This document shows, in pieces, positions 54,650 through 64,000 of a DNA stretch of 64,000 nucleotides. This DNA comes from Rugalucina vietnamica. Lineage: Eukaryota; Mollusca; Bivalvia; Lucinida; Lucinidae. Location: the NCBI GenBank assembly GCA_964017185.1, contig OZ024875.1, forward strand, positions 44,216,986 to 44,280,985. The letters run 5' to 3'. Position 1 is the first letter of the stretch; every line of letters begins with the position of its first letter. Position numbers and translations under genes: made by a program. A model generated the notes under the pieces. It was given only the letters and a program-made list of their open reading frames with translations, was not told where the DNA came from and searched no databases.

Positions 54650-56338
54650 TATTCATTCCAAACGACTTATGGCATCTGTATCATTATCAACAAATGGCAC
54701 ATATATGTACACGTAATTGACCGTCTTACAAATCAGTTTCTCATTAAAGACAGATGTACGTAATTGAAGGCGCTCAAAGGAACGTGCGTATCTAAGGGTC
54801 GAAACGTCATTTTTACACCGCATTCGTAACGTCAGATTTCGCTCGAAACGTCATGCAGAAAGACTAAGATTATTTGGTTATGTTAATCAAGAAATCTTTA
54901 AATAGCTTTGATAAACTCATATGGCTGATGACGTGCGAAAATAGTGAAATTCTCAATAGATTTGCTGAATTTGTGCACACATGCTTTTCTATGCGTGATA
55001 CTATATAAGATGTTACACATGTATGCTTTGATTTATCGTTCAGTTTTATGAAAGATATTGCGATGTGAGCCACACAGCATTATCATTTTATATTTATTAT
55101 CGTATATTATGTGTATGTATGTTTTCCTGTTTTCAAATGTTTGATTTTGTTTTTCACCAATCAACTTAATTGTGATGACATGTACATTTGCACGTAAATT
55201 TCATACCATGTTATGGTCCATAATTGGATAATAAATTATCTTATCTTATCTTATCTTATCTTTCTAGCGTCAGTTTACGTTCGGAATACGAAACTATATC
55301 CATACAATTATGCAGAGGACTTCAGAAATGTAAAAAGTTTGATATTGTTTATTATTTTCGCTCAAGATATAGATTGTGGACATGTCATCCCGAAGAAAAC
55401 AACATTTCCGCGACAGTTAGCAACATTGAATACTAAACAGTGTCGGGAATTTTGGTTCAAAATCGACGTCGCGCGTAAAATGTACTGAATTCAGCAACGA
55501 CGACCTCTCTTCGCACGCCTATAGGAGGAAAACGAATCCGGTAACTAAGGATTTTCTTGTTATCTATATGTAAGTCAGGAATTTCTCTTATACATATCAG
55601 TTTTTTAGAAAATCCTACCGTGGATTTTTTTAAATATATCAAGAAAATTAACAAAAAGGGTGTCTAATTGATCGCATTTTACGTTGACGTCAATGTATTT
55701 TCGCTCCCAAATTTGACGATTTTGAAGGCCGATATCTCGAAAACAAGCTCGGAACGGTATCGATTTCTTTTCATTTTCGTATGTAGGACATCAAAATATA
55801 CTCACATGCAAAAAATAAAAAAATTCTACCGTGAGGTCAATTACGTACATTTGGCTTTAAGGCATTTTGAGCAAAAGTTTCAAGAAACATCGAATACAGG
55901 AAGGATTTGTATTAGTACCCATTTCATATTTTCTAGAACATCATTTAACATCAATACCCTTTGACGCATTGCATTCAGACTGCCTTATATTATTTGTCGA
56001 AGACATCTCAGATCATTTTTGACCTGCATCCGGTTTTTTCCATATGGAAGATGAAAAAGGCAACAAACTGCATGTCTTTAAAAAGTACTTTAAGATGATT
56101 TTTTTTACTATACCAGTCATCATTGATCCTTATTGTTATTCATTTTAATCGCTTTTTGTGTGACGAAAGCTTTTGCAATTTTAAATTTGAAATTTTATGA
56201 TCCATGCAGGCCATCGTAGATAAGATGCGTTCGGATTTCTCCATTGAATATAGGCGTGTTCGGATCAAAGGCTCTGCTTCACAGAACGGGTTGTTTCCGC
56301 CAGTAAGGGCTCACCGCACAATAACGATATTTTTACTA

Positions 56339-56382
<44 letters not shown>

Positions 56383-58060
56383 ATTCAGATTGATATCAAG
56401 GAATTTTGGGGTAGGTATATATGCATTAAAACTGTCAACGTTAAAACGAATAGGTACAGTTTTTTCACTGAGCGTTTAGCTGTCAGGCTAAGGTAGTGAT
56501 GTCATTTCAACAACAGAGCAAACTAGTCTTGTGTCCGTCAAAGATGGATTTCAGTCCCAAAACTATATATCTTGTGCTTAGGTATCACTACTACATCACT
56601 GAGCTTCTATGCACTGTCAACAATTTATATTTTAGAAAAAAGCATAAATAAAACGTACATCATGCATCCTATACCCTATTGCAGAACAGATATTAATCTT
56701 CGACAATTATCTTTTTTAAAGATGTTTCTTGTGTAAGTTATGAACATATCATTTAAACATGTTAAGGTTTAATTTTAGGTCTTGCACAAACCGAGGTCAA
56801 CAAGTACAACGACACACGTTTTTGTTGTAATGTCACAATTTTGTTTAAACTTACTGTATCAAAATCCAAAACGTTTTGATAGTTTTCTCATTCCATTGTA
56901 CACTGCATGGGCGGATCCAGAGGGGGGGACAAGGGGTCCGGACCACCCCCTCCCCTGGAATTGCTAGATTATTAGTTTTTGCCATGTTGAAATTTTCCGT
57001 CAGACCCCTTCTGGGAATTTGGACCCCCCCCCTGAGAACATTTCTGGATCCGCGCATGCACTGCTATATTTACAGACCATAATTTATCAACGCCATGGTA
57101 TATGAAAGTCCACTGGGTTGTCTTCAATATAGTCAACACTGCTTCTGTTATAGTAACCCTACTCTACTATGCTCTTCTCGACGTCGGTAAGTAGTAGCAC
57201 AATGATTTTGGTGCTGCGCGTTAGTCTTGCTTCTTGTAATTACGTGCAAATAAAAAAAACCCCTAACAAATCATCCACTAAAGCAAGATCTTTAGATACA
57301 ATCATTAACATTTTCCAATATATATTCAAACATGTGTATATGCATGTAAACTGCAGGGCCCTTTTTCAAAGTTAATTGTGTCAAAGCGTTTCCCCAAAAA
57401 CAAATTACCTTTTTGGCTTTATAAAATATTCTTCTTTGATCCTTATGATTTGAAGTGCCGTTTTACAACACATGTTTGTTTTAACTCACTATAAACCATG
57501 TATTTATATTGTTACCTTGTTGTTTTTCAGCTTGGACCCACTCCAGTACCAACAAACATCTTCTGAACTCGGTCTACGCGCTCGTGAATCTTCTATTTAG
57601 TGCCAAACCTGTCAGACTTCTTCACGTGTACCACCCATTCATTTACGCAGTGGTTTACATTATTTTCAATGTGATTTATTTCGTGAGCGGAGGTGGTGTG
57701 GTCTACAGTGCTCTAGACTGGGGTCAGACAGGAAGTGCTGTTTTATTGGCAGCACTGGTTCTGTTTTTAGGTATACCAGTCGTCCATACGTTTTGTTTCG
57801 CTTTATATACACTTCGAGTATTTATTTCGTCAAAGTGCTGCAACTCAAACGTAAATGTCTCAAATGGTGCGAAAAACATTCAAAGGGAAATAACACCAAG
57901 AGACGTTGCATTGTACGAGATTTCACAGAGCCGCCCTCAAACAAGAACTTCGAACGCCAGACCGGGCACCAACAAGCCGGACAACAGTGTGTCAAGGCCG
58001 ACAACCAACCGGCCAGGAACAAACAAACCTCAAACAGCAATGTCCATTTTGCCGGTGTAA
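51802..58060 (+). CDS. Rolling-stone-like six-transmembrane protein (4 exons)
   Basis: Four exons (51802-51936, 54019-54238, 57076-57186, 57531-58060) join in phase to 331 residues plus stop. The family includes Drosophila rolling stone, a membrane protein needed for myoblast fusion; the role in molluscs is not known. The N-terminus has CCQELREEFRLHRLKLDHPH, typical of the family. Hydrophobic segments: about 53-70 and 92-112 (exon 2), one in exon 3 (WVVFNIVNTASVIVTLLYYA), and three in exon 4, giving six. The conserved NSVYALVNLLFSAKPVRLLH stretch is in exon 4. The C-terminal tail is polar, with PGTNKP and RP(G/T)TN repeats. A MITE follows four bases after the stop. Family assignment is confident; the exact start of exon 2 (54019 or the later AAG at 54026) is less so. 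Confidence 0.85.
52126..52261 (+). mobile_element. MITE family B, right half only
   Basis: CGAGGCGGTTCTAACGAGTA to CACGTAACCCTGATG; the left half is absent. In intron 1 of the rolling-stone-like gene. Confidence 0.75.
52378..52420 (+). repeat. Poly(A) tract
   Basis: About 43 A preceded by CAACAACA. In the duplicate at about 60307 the tract is shorter and interrupted by C. Confidence 0.95.
52513..53955. mobile_element. Motif-saturated TIR element (family F, TGACGTCA arrays)
   Basis: The left end CAGCAGACATTTGACGTCA is mirrored by TGACGTCAGGTGCCTGCTTG. GACGTCA words fill 52525-52690 and 53790-53945 (about eight or more per block); the 1.1-kb middle lacks them. No transposase ORF. A hairpin (53590-53750) is nested near the right block. 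The element ends about 64 bp before exon 2. Confidence 0.85.
53590..53750. repeat. Long hairpin nested in element F
   Basis: GGTGAATACCAAATATATTT on the left is mirrored by AAATATATTTGGTATTCACC on the right, with the centre CACTCGTGCTGCGCACTCGTG. Arms are about 70 bp. Confidence 0.9.
54019..54238 (+). CDS. Rolling-stone-like exon 2 (two membrane segments)
   Basis: Acceptor ACTTCATTTCAG. Reads CFKSTIHHIWSGFWAVYHLA, then LSFLTNWSYIIVVGFS and ending IVEQK with donor GTGGGT in phase 1. The same exon recurs at 61932-62151. Confidence 0.88.
54269..54469 (-). mobile_element. MITE family A, diverged
   Basis: CGAGCCGGCTTCGCATG to TTATGAGACGGCTCAT with GCGAAAACAAACGTGCTGAT in between. The hairpin is largely lost. 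It starts 31 bp after exon 2. A duplicate is at 62182-62382. Confidence 0.7.
54516..54648 (+). repeat. (GACA)n and (CA)n microsatellites
   Basis: GACA/GGCA units to about 54616, then CA units. The duplicate at 62445-62577 has 16 more bases of CA. Confidence 0.95.
55150..55264 (+). mobile_element. Retroelement 3' tail with (TTATC)n
   Basis: TTATGGTCCATAATTGGATAATAAA is followed by five TTATC units, as in truncated LINE insertions with a microsatellite tail. The class is not proven. Confidence 0.45.
55265..56340. other. Intron 2 stretch without recognisable content
   Basis: ORFs are short and lack domains. Up to 56071 it is duplicated at 63194-64000. Confidence 0.5.
56341..56380 (+). repeat. 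Poly(T) tract
   Basis: Forty consecutive T in intron 2. Confidence 0.95.
56904..57060. mobile_element. MITE family N next to exon 3
   Basis: GCATGGGCGGATCCAGA at the left is mirrored by TCTGGATCCGCGCATGC at the right; G-runs and C-runs lie inside. Confidence 0.75.
57076..57186 (+). CDS. Rolling-stone-like exon 3 (one membrane segment)
   Basis: Acceptor TATATTTACAG. Reads HNLSTPWYMKVHWVVFNIVN and ends LLDV with a GTAAGT donor. Both phases match. A MITE end lies 15 bp upstream. Confidence 0.85.
57531..58060 (+). CDS. Rolling-stone-like exon 4 (C-terminal half)
   Basis: Acceptor TGTTTTTCAG. Reads AWTHSSTNKHLLNSVYALVN, then RLLHVYHPFIYAVVYIIFN and later LDWGQTGSAVLLAALVLF. Ends with a polar tail and TAA. 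Confidence 0.92.
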
Positions 58061-58064
58061 AAAT

Positions 58065-58247
58065 TGAGCATGTGCGTGAGAAAACCAACAATTTGGGTTC
58101 CGACGCGGTCCGACACAAACCGGGCTGTACAGTCACAGAAGATGGTATCCGTATAAAAAGGCGCTGATCAGCTTCGCAGTTACTGCAAAGCTGATCTGTG
58201 CCTTTGTTTTCGCCTATACAGATTGTGTTTTCCAATGTGGATGCTCA
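58065..58247 (-). mobile_element. MITE family A in the rolling-stone 3' UTR
   Basis: TGAGCATGTGCGTGAGAAAACC to GTTTTCCAATGTGGATGCTCA with the AGCTTCGCAGTTACTGC hairpin. It starts four bases after the TAA. Confidence 0.85.
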
Positions 58248-58249
58248 AA

Positions 58250-59440
58250 TAGTATGTTTTGAAGAATTGTTATTTTGATTGTTAAGACGTCGCGTCAGAA
58301 GTTGCCGTCATATGGAAAAGTCGACATAACAAGTTATGAATGTACGTGTAACATACTTATTTGTGGAGGCATACTGCTCAAATTTCAACAAAATACTCGT
58401 TTTGAAATGTTGAATTCATATTTTGTTGCGTCGCATTTTAGCGTGGTACAGATTTTTGCGGCGATTTTGTCCAAAAAACCGGGCTGTGAACTTGTTTTTA
58501 TATTGTGGATCAAACTTGAAAATTCCAAAACACTATGACACTCATTTTATATTCCAACTTCATGTATTTCACGAAAACACACTTTGAGGCAAAAACACGT
58601 GTTACTAAATTTAAGCGGATCCCCATCATGGGTCCGTCATTACGTACAGGAAATTAAAGCAACGTATAGGTTACTAAAGCGCAACGTATAGTTTCCTAAA
58701 AAATGGTGGATTTTGGTGGACACGAATCGGTGAGTAAGATTTGTTTATTGATTCTGATGTTCCTTTTTTGTTTATCTTAATCAAACACACCTTACGACCA
58801 GCAAAACTATTGTGTTATTTGCCTCGATCGGTACATTCTGCAGGAAATCACCCATTTAAGTATAATGTTCGACACCCTTAGACAGCTGATTGCCAAATCG
58901 TGTGTTTTGAACTTATCCGAGAAGAAAACCTTATATTGTGGTCAAAGTTCGATGGTAAATGGGTTGATTTTTGATGTCGAACATAGATACTGACCTAATA
59001 AGACGATCTGGCCAAAAGAAAATTTCAAATGTCCTTTGATAGCGAAATTATTAATGATTTTTCATTACAACGCATTCGACACCTAAAACGGTACAACGAA
59101 AAGAACAACTAAAACGTTCTAATTTGGGTAAAATAAACCTTATTACGATACTATGGACTCTCAGTTAGATCCTCTTAATGTCTGCCCACAATCTATTTCT
59201 TGTGCAAAATTAAAAAAATATCAGAATTATAACTGAAAATCATTGTTTTACAGGTGAGAAAAAAAACTTTACAATTGCATAGGCATGAATAATAATAATA
59301 ATAATGGTGTCCTTTGTCACTGTTTGACCTTCAAACCTTAAACCGGCCATGAAAGACAAGAATTTCCCATGGAATAGGCGATAGCCTGTCCGCCAGAATG
59401 TCTTTGTTTCATTCCAGTACCACAGTGCGGACATTTGCAA
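58250..59440. other. Intergenic, nothing recognised
   Basis: No clear polyadenylation signal close behind the rolling-stone-like gene; no other gene or repeat family identified. Confidence 0.5.
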
Positions 59441-59449
59441 GCAACTGGA

Positions 59450-59926
59450 TGCAATCAATCTCAGTTCAGAGAACCCCGAAGGAAACTGGACAGTTTTCCA
59501 TAAAACAGTTCATTCTTCAGCTGCTACTACTTTAGGAAACCTATCTCGCAAACATCAAGACTGGTTTGATGAAAATGGTGACGACACTCAGAAGCTTCTT
59601 GAAGAAAAACACCGGTTGCACAAAGCACATCAAGATGATACTAGCTCAGTATCCAAGAAAGCAGCATACAGCAACATTTGTAAGACAGTCCAGACCAAGC
59701 TAAGGGACATGCAAGATTCCGGGCTAAGGAAGAAAACAGAAGAAATTCAGTCTTTTGCGGACAGAAAGGACATGAAGAAATTTCATGATGTACAGAAAAA
59801 CATTATGGCCCAAAGAGTTCTGGAGCCACCACATTGCTCAGTGCAGATTGAAGCACTCTTCTCACAGATAGAGGCTACATTGAAAAGGTGGGCAGAACAT
59901 TTCAATAGTGTGCTGAATCGACCATT
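59450..59926 (+). pseudogene. LINE ORF2 fragment (region between endonuclease and RT)
   Basis: Open in one frame: DWFDENGDDTQKLLEEKHRL, KAHQDDTSSVSKKAAYSNI, then EIQSFADRKDMKKFHDV and RWAEHFNSVLNRP. These are stock phrases of non-LTR retrotransposon ORF2 in metazoans. The frame is cut at 59926, where a copy of repeat L begins. Both ends are truncated. Confidence 0.85.
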
Positions 59927-60439
59927 TACAGTTTCATTTTCCGGTTATCAATGATGACGGCTACTGGACCCACGAATGAGTCACAAACTTACGTTCGATG
60001 GTCCGATGTCGCCAGCTGCAGCCAGTAAAAGTGTAACCTCGACAAAGTGGAGACACTAAACCACGAAATCTCATGATTTTTCATGAATTTCTGTTTTTCT
60101 ATGATATCATACGCTGTCTTGTAGTTTATACATATGCAAATGACAAATCGGACGCCTTTGAGCACGATTCATGAAAAAAATGAAATTGAACGGCCCCCAG
60201 CGTGTGTCAATTCTTGAAGTTTTATTACAACGCTATTGGCTAAGGAACCTGAAACAACGTAGTGGCTAAGCCTGAGTATTATGAATATATTCGAAAACAA
60301 CAACAACAAAAAAAAAAAAAAAACAAAAAAAAAACATATCATATAGTTCAAGTATACTAGGCAATACCATGTCTTGAACATTTGATCTAAAATAGTTTAT
60401 GTTGAAATAGGCGGTGTTACCTCCCAGCAGACATTTGAC

Positions 60440-61868
60440 GTCAGTGGGACGTCAGACTGACATCAGACTCCAATGTCATAATAACGTTGGAGTTAGGTTG
60501 ATTTTGAAAGTTTTTTTGACGTCAAAACAGACGTCAATCTGACGTGTTAAAACAACGTTGGTTAAACGTCTGAAAGCTGACGTCAATCTGACGTCCTAAA
60601 ACCGATGTTGGAACCCATGTCATATCAACAGTTTATCGTGTGAATACTCTATCGCATTTTTTTTAAATTAACATTATGAAATCCTGAAGTGGATTCAGAA
60701 AATCAGAGATGCACTATTGTAATTCCCTTTCACTCCTTTGAACATACTAAATGTTTATGATGTTAAATGATGTTTGGTACACCTTATTTAATTAAGCGAA
60801 ATTTTATTGCCATATGGTGCTAAAACCAATAAGACATTAGTGTAAGAAATAAGATTATTTTGAACAATCAATAATTTAAAATGGTGAAATAATTATTAAA
60901 ATATACAAATTTTATTTTCATCTTAATTGAAAGTTATAAGATTTAGTGAAAGACTTTATTTTGATTAATAAATAATTATTTTTCTAAATAAATCAAGCAT
61001 GATGGGCAAAATATGAAATTTCCCATACAAGACCCAGATATGACTTTTCAGTGGCAATGTTGAAATTATTATTTGAATTTGATTTTGTTGCATAATATGC
61101 GTAAGAAATTTTATTTTATACTTTACAGTGAAAACCAATGTATATCAAAACTTGATAAAATTTGTATTTTCATTGATATGAAATTTCACTGATATCAAAT
61201 CTCACTGATATCAAAAGTCACTAGTGACTGATATCAGCCTATATCGTCACTGTTGATTTTGGATTACTTCTGACGTTTCCATTTACTTGACGTCATTAAA
61301 TGTGTCTCACTTCAGAAATTCAAACGCCTATAACTCCGTTATTTATGAACGAAAACATAAAGTGTGGGTATTCATTTTCTTAGTTAGAAGGTAAGGAACA
61401 ATGTGGTACCAAAATTATTTGTGTTTTCAAAAATTTTTGTTTTTTGCATTTTTACCGCCCGCCTTGTAAATAGGAAAATGCCCGTGTATTGTATAAAATA
61501 AAAAGAAAATTTGCTTTTTTTCGGTGAATACCAAATATATTTCACCTCGTGTGTTGAAAACATAAAAATTTTCACTCGTGCTGCGCACTCGTGAAAATTT
61601 TGATGTTTTCAACTCACTCGGTGAAATATATTTGGTATTCACCTCAAAAAAGCAAATATCCTCTATATATCAGTTCAAGGGCAGGTAACTCTGTCGGCAT
61701 ATGGCGTTAGACTGACGTTGAATACGACGTCAGTTTGACGTCATAATAAATACGTCCACTGACGTCAGGACTGGACGTCAGGTGGACGTTGGTTATTTGT
61801 TGTATGACGTCGTGACCAAAATACAACTAATATCCGACGTCAAGTTGACGTCAGGTGCCTGCTTGGCT
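60440..61868. mobile_element. Second copy of element F
   Basis: It is part of the duplicated segment, not an independent insertion. Confidence 0.9.
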
Positions 61869-61931
61869 GTAGTAACTCGAAGATCAACGTGATATGGAAG
61901 CAATCCATTCAATTATCGTACTTCATTTCAG

Positions 61932-62151
61932 TGTTTTAAGAGTACAATCCACCACATTTGGAGCGGCTTCTGGGCAGTTTACCACCTCGCAATGCTCATC
62001 CTGGACATATACTACGAGAGGGACGCGGGTGGAGAGTATTTGTCATTTCTCACGAACTGGTCCTATATCATTGTTGTGGGTTTCTCCATAGCGGATTTTG
62101 TGATAACGGTCTATGTCCATGCTAAAAGAAAAGATATTGTCGAACAAAAAG
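61932..62151 (+). pseudogene. Duplicate of rolling-stone-like exon 2
   Basis: Identical to 54019-54238 with intact acceptor and donor. No exon 1 lies upstream in the duplicate because that part is deleted. Later exons, if any, are beyond the window. Confidence 0.8.
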
Positions 62152-62444
62152 GTGGGTTATTTTTCTTATGAAACTATAAAACGAGCCGGCTTCGCATGTG
62201 ACAACTAACCGCAATCTGGGTATTCGATCAGTCCCGACACTAACCAATCCGTACAGTCACAGCTTGGAATTTCAGACTTAGAAATAAAGAAGAGACGGTA
62301 CCTTCTACGGGGCGAAAACAAACGTGCTGATATGCGCCCTTGTGCCTATGCCTGTTGTTTGTTTTCTTATGAGACGGCTCATAGATTATAGAAATGAAAG
62401 CATATGTGATACGGATTCAAAAAAGGACTGACTGACAGACAGGC

Positions 62445-62490
62445 AGGCAGACAGACAGGCACAGACAGACTGACAGACAGGCAGGTAGGC

Positions 62491-62577
<87 letters not shown>
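62445..62577 (+). repeat. (GACA)n and (CA)n microsatellites, duplicate
   Basis: Same array as 54516-54648 with a longer CA part. Confidence 0.95.
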
Positions 62578-62578
<1 letters not shown>

Positions 62579-64000
62579 TATTCATTCCAAACGACTTATG
62601 GCATCTGTATCATTATCAACAAATGGCACATATATGTACACGTAATTGACCGTCTTACAAATCAGTTTCTCATTAAAGACAGATGTACGTAATTGAAGGC
62701 GCTCAAAGGAACGTGCGTATCTAAGGGTCGAAACGTCATTTTTACACCGCATTCGTAACGTCAGATTTCGCTCGAAACGTCATGCAGAAAGACTAAGATT
62801 ATTTGGTTATGTTAATCAAGAAATCTTTAAATAGCTTTGATAAACTCATATGGCTGATGACGTGCGAAAATAGTGAAATTCTCAATAGATTTGCTGAATT
62901 TGTGCACACATGCTTTTCTATGCGTGATACTATATAAGATGTTACACATGTATGCTTTGATTTATCGTTCAGTTTTATGAAAGATATTGCGATGTGAGCC
63001 ACACAGCATTATCATTTTATATTTATTATCGTATATTATGTGTATGTATGTTTTCCTGTTTTCAAATGTTTGATTTTGTTTTTCACCAATCAACTTAATT
63101 GTGATGACATGTACATTTGCACGTAAATTTCATACCATGTTATGGTCCATAATTGGATAATAAATTATCTTATCTTATCTTATCTTATCTTTCTAGCGTC
63201 AGTTTACGTTCGGAATACGAAACTATATCCATACAATTATGCAGAGGACTTCAGAAATGTAAAAAGTTTGATATTGTTTATTATTTTCGCTCAAGATATA
63301 GATTGTGGACATGTCATCCCGAAGAAAACAACATTTCCGCGACAGTTAGCAACATTGAATACTAAACAGTGTCGGGAATTTTGGTTCAAAATCGACGTCG
63401 CGCGTAAAATGTACTGAATTCAGCAACGACGACCTCTCTTCGCACGCCTATAGGAGGAAAACGAATCCGGTAACTAAGGATTTTCTTGTTATCTATATGT
63501 AAGTCAGGAATTTCTCTTATACATATCAGTTTTTTAGAAAATCCTACCGTGGATTTTTTTAAATATATCAAGAAAATTAACAAAAAGGGTGTCTAATTGA
63601 TCGCATTTTACGTTGACGTCAATGTATTTTCGCTCCCAAATTTGACGATTTTGAAGGCCGATATCTCGAAAACAAGCTCGGAACGGTATCGATTTCTTTT
63701 CATTTTCGTATGTAGGACATCAAAATATACTCACATGCAAAAAATAAAAAAATTCTACCGTGAGGTCAATTACGTACATTTGGCTTTAAGGCATTTTGAG
63801 CAAAAGTTTCAAGAAACATCGAATACAGGAAGGATTTGTATTAGTACCCATTTCATATTTTCTAGAACATCATTTAACATCAATACCCTTTGACGCATTG
63901 CATTCAGACTGCCTTATATTATTTGTCGAAGACATCTCAGATCATTTTTGACCTGCATCCGGTTTTTTCCATATGGAAGATGAAAAAGGCAACAAACTGC

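Larger units (their letters stand above)
59927..64000 (+). repeat. Recent duplication of 49127-49468 plus 52342-56071
   Basis: 59927-60268 equals 49127-49468, and 60269-64000 equals 52342-56071, with differences seen only in the poly(A), one C/T (near 60477), one T-run and the CA repeat. The 2.87 kb between the two source blocks is missing and the copy continues past the window end. Confidence 0.93.

Noticed and set aside
57793-58235. Two other ORFs overlapping rolling-stone exon 4
   Set aside because: They are out-of-frame shadows of the exon and of the MITE behind it; only the frame with six membrane segments fits the family and the splice phases.
62379-62585. Cys/Val-rich small protein on the minus strand
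   Set aside because: It is a translation of the CA and GACA microsatellites.

Overview
The window looks like AT-rich genomic DNA of a mollusc, most likely a bivalve. It has intron-split genes with GT/AG borders, long poly(A) and microsatellite tracts, tRNA-derived SINEs, Penelope-like and LINE debris, and very many small palindromic or inverted-repeat-ended elements. The species assignment is inference from the gene and repeat types. Few open reading frames here are genes; most lie in repeats.

Layout. Positions 1-1.2 kb hold dispersed repeats. At 1.2-1.9 kb is a paralogous copy of the promoter region and signal-peptide exon of the main gene (minus strand), so a second gene of that family probably continues left of the window. 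Positions 1.9-5.4 kb hold a LINE 3' end and a motif-rich inverted-repeat element. At 5.87-7.57 kb (plus) is a B-box/coiled-coil TRIM-like gene with an in-frame stop. Positions 8-11.6 kb are two more repeat elements. From 36.76 down to 11.83 kb (minus) runs an inter-alpha-trypsin inhibitor heavy-chain (ITIH)-like gene. I could assemble it from 19 exons with matching splice phases into 925 codons: signal peptide, VIT domain, vWA domain with a MIDAS, Gly-rich linker and heavy-chain C-terminal domain. Its introns are packed with elements, several touching splice sites. Positions 37-51 kb hold no recognised gene; they contain palindromic elements, a roughly 4-kb inverted pair of tandem arrays (43.8-47.8 kb) and a tRNA-derived SINE. 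From 51.80 to 58.06 kb (plus) is a four-exon, six-transmembrane protein of the rolling-stone family. Positions 59.9-64.0 kb are a nearly identical copy of 49.1-56.1 kb with 2.87 kb missing inside, including exon 1 of the rolling-stone gene.

The most unusual pattern is a set of at least five sequence-unrelated inverted-repeat elements with one shared design. Each has short or medium terminal inverted repeats, and each is filled, usually in two subterminal blocks, with many degenerate copies of its own private motif (GGATCAC, CTTACG/CTTAAG, GCGAATGC, ACCGTGTA, TGACGTCA). The genes themselves are ordinary metazoan families: an extracellular matrix/hyaluronan-associated secreted protein, a TRIM-type protein and a membrane protein. 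Nothing indicates that they work as one pathway.
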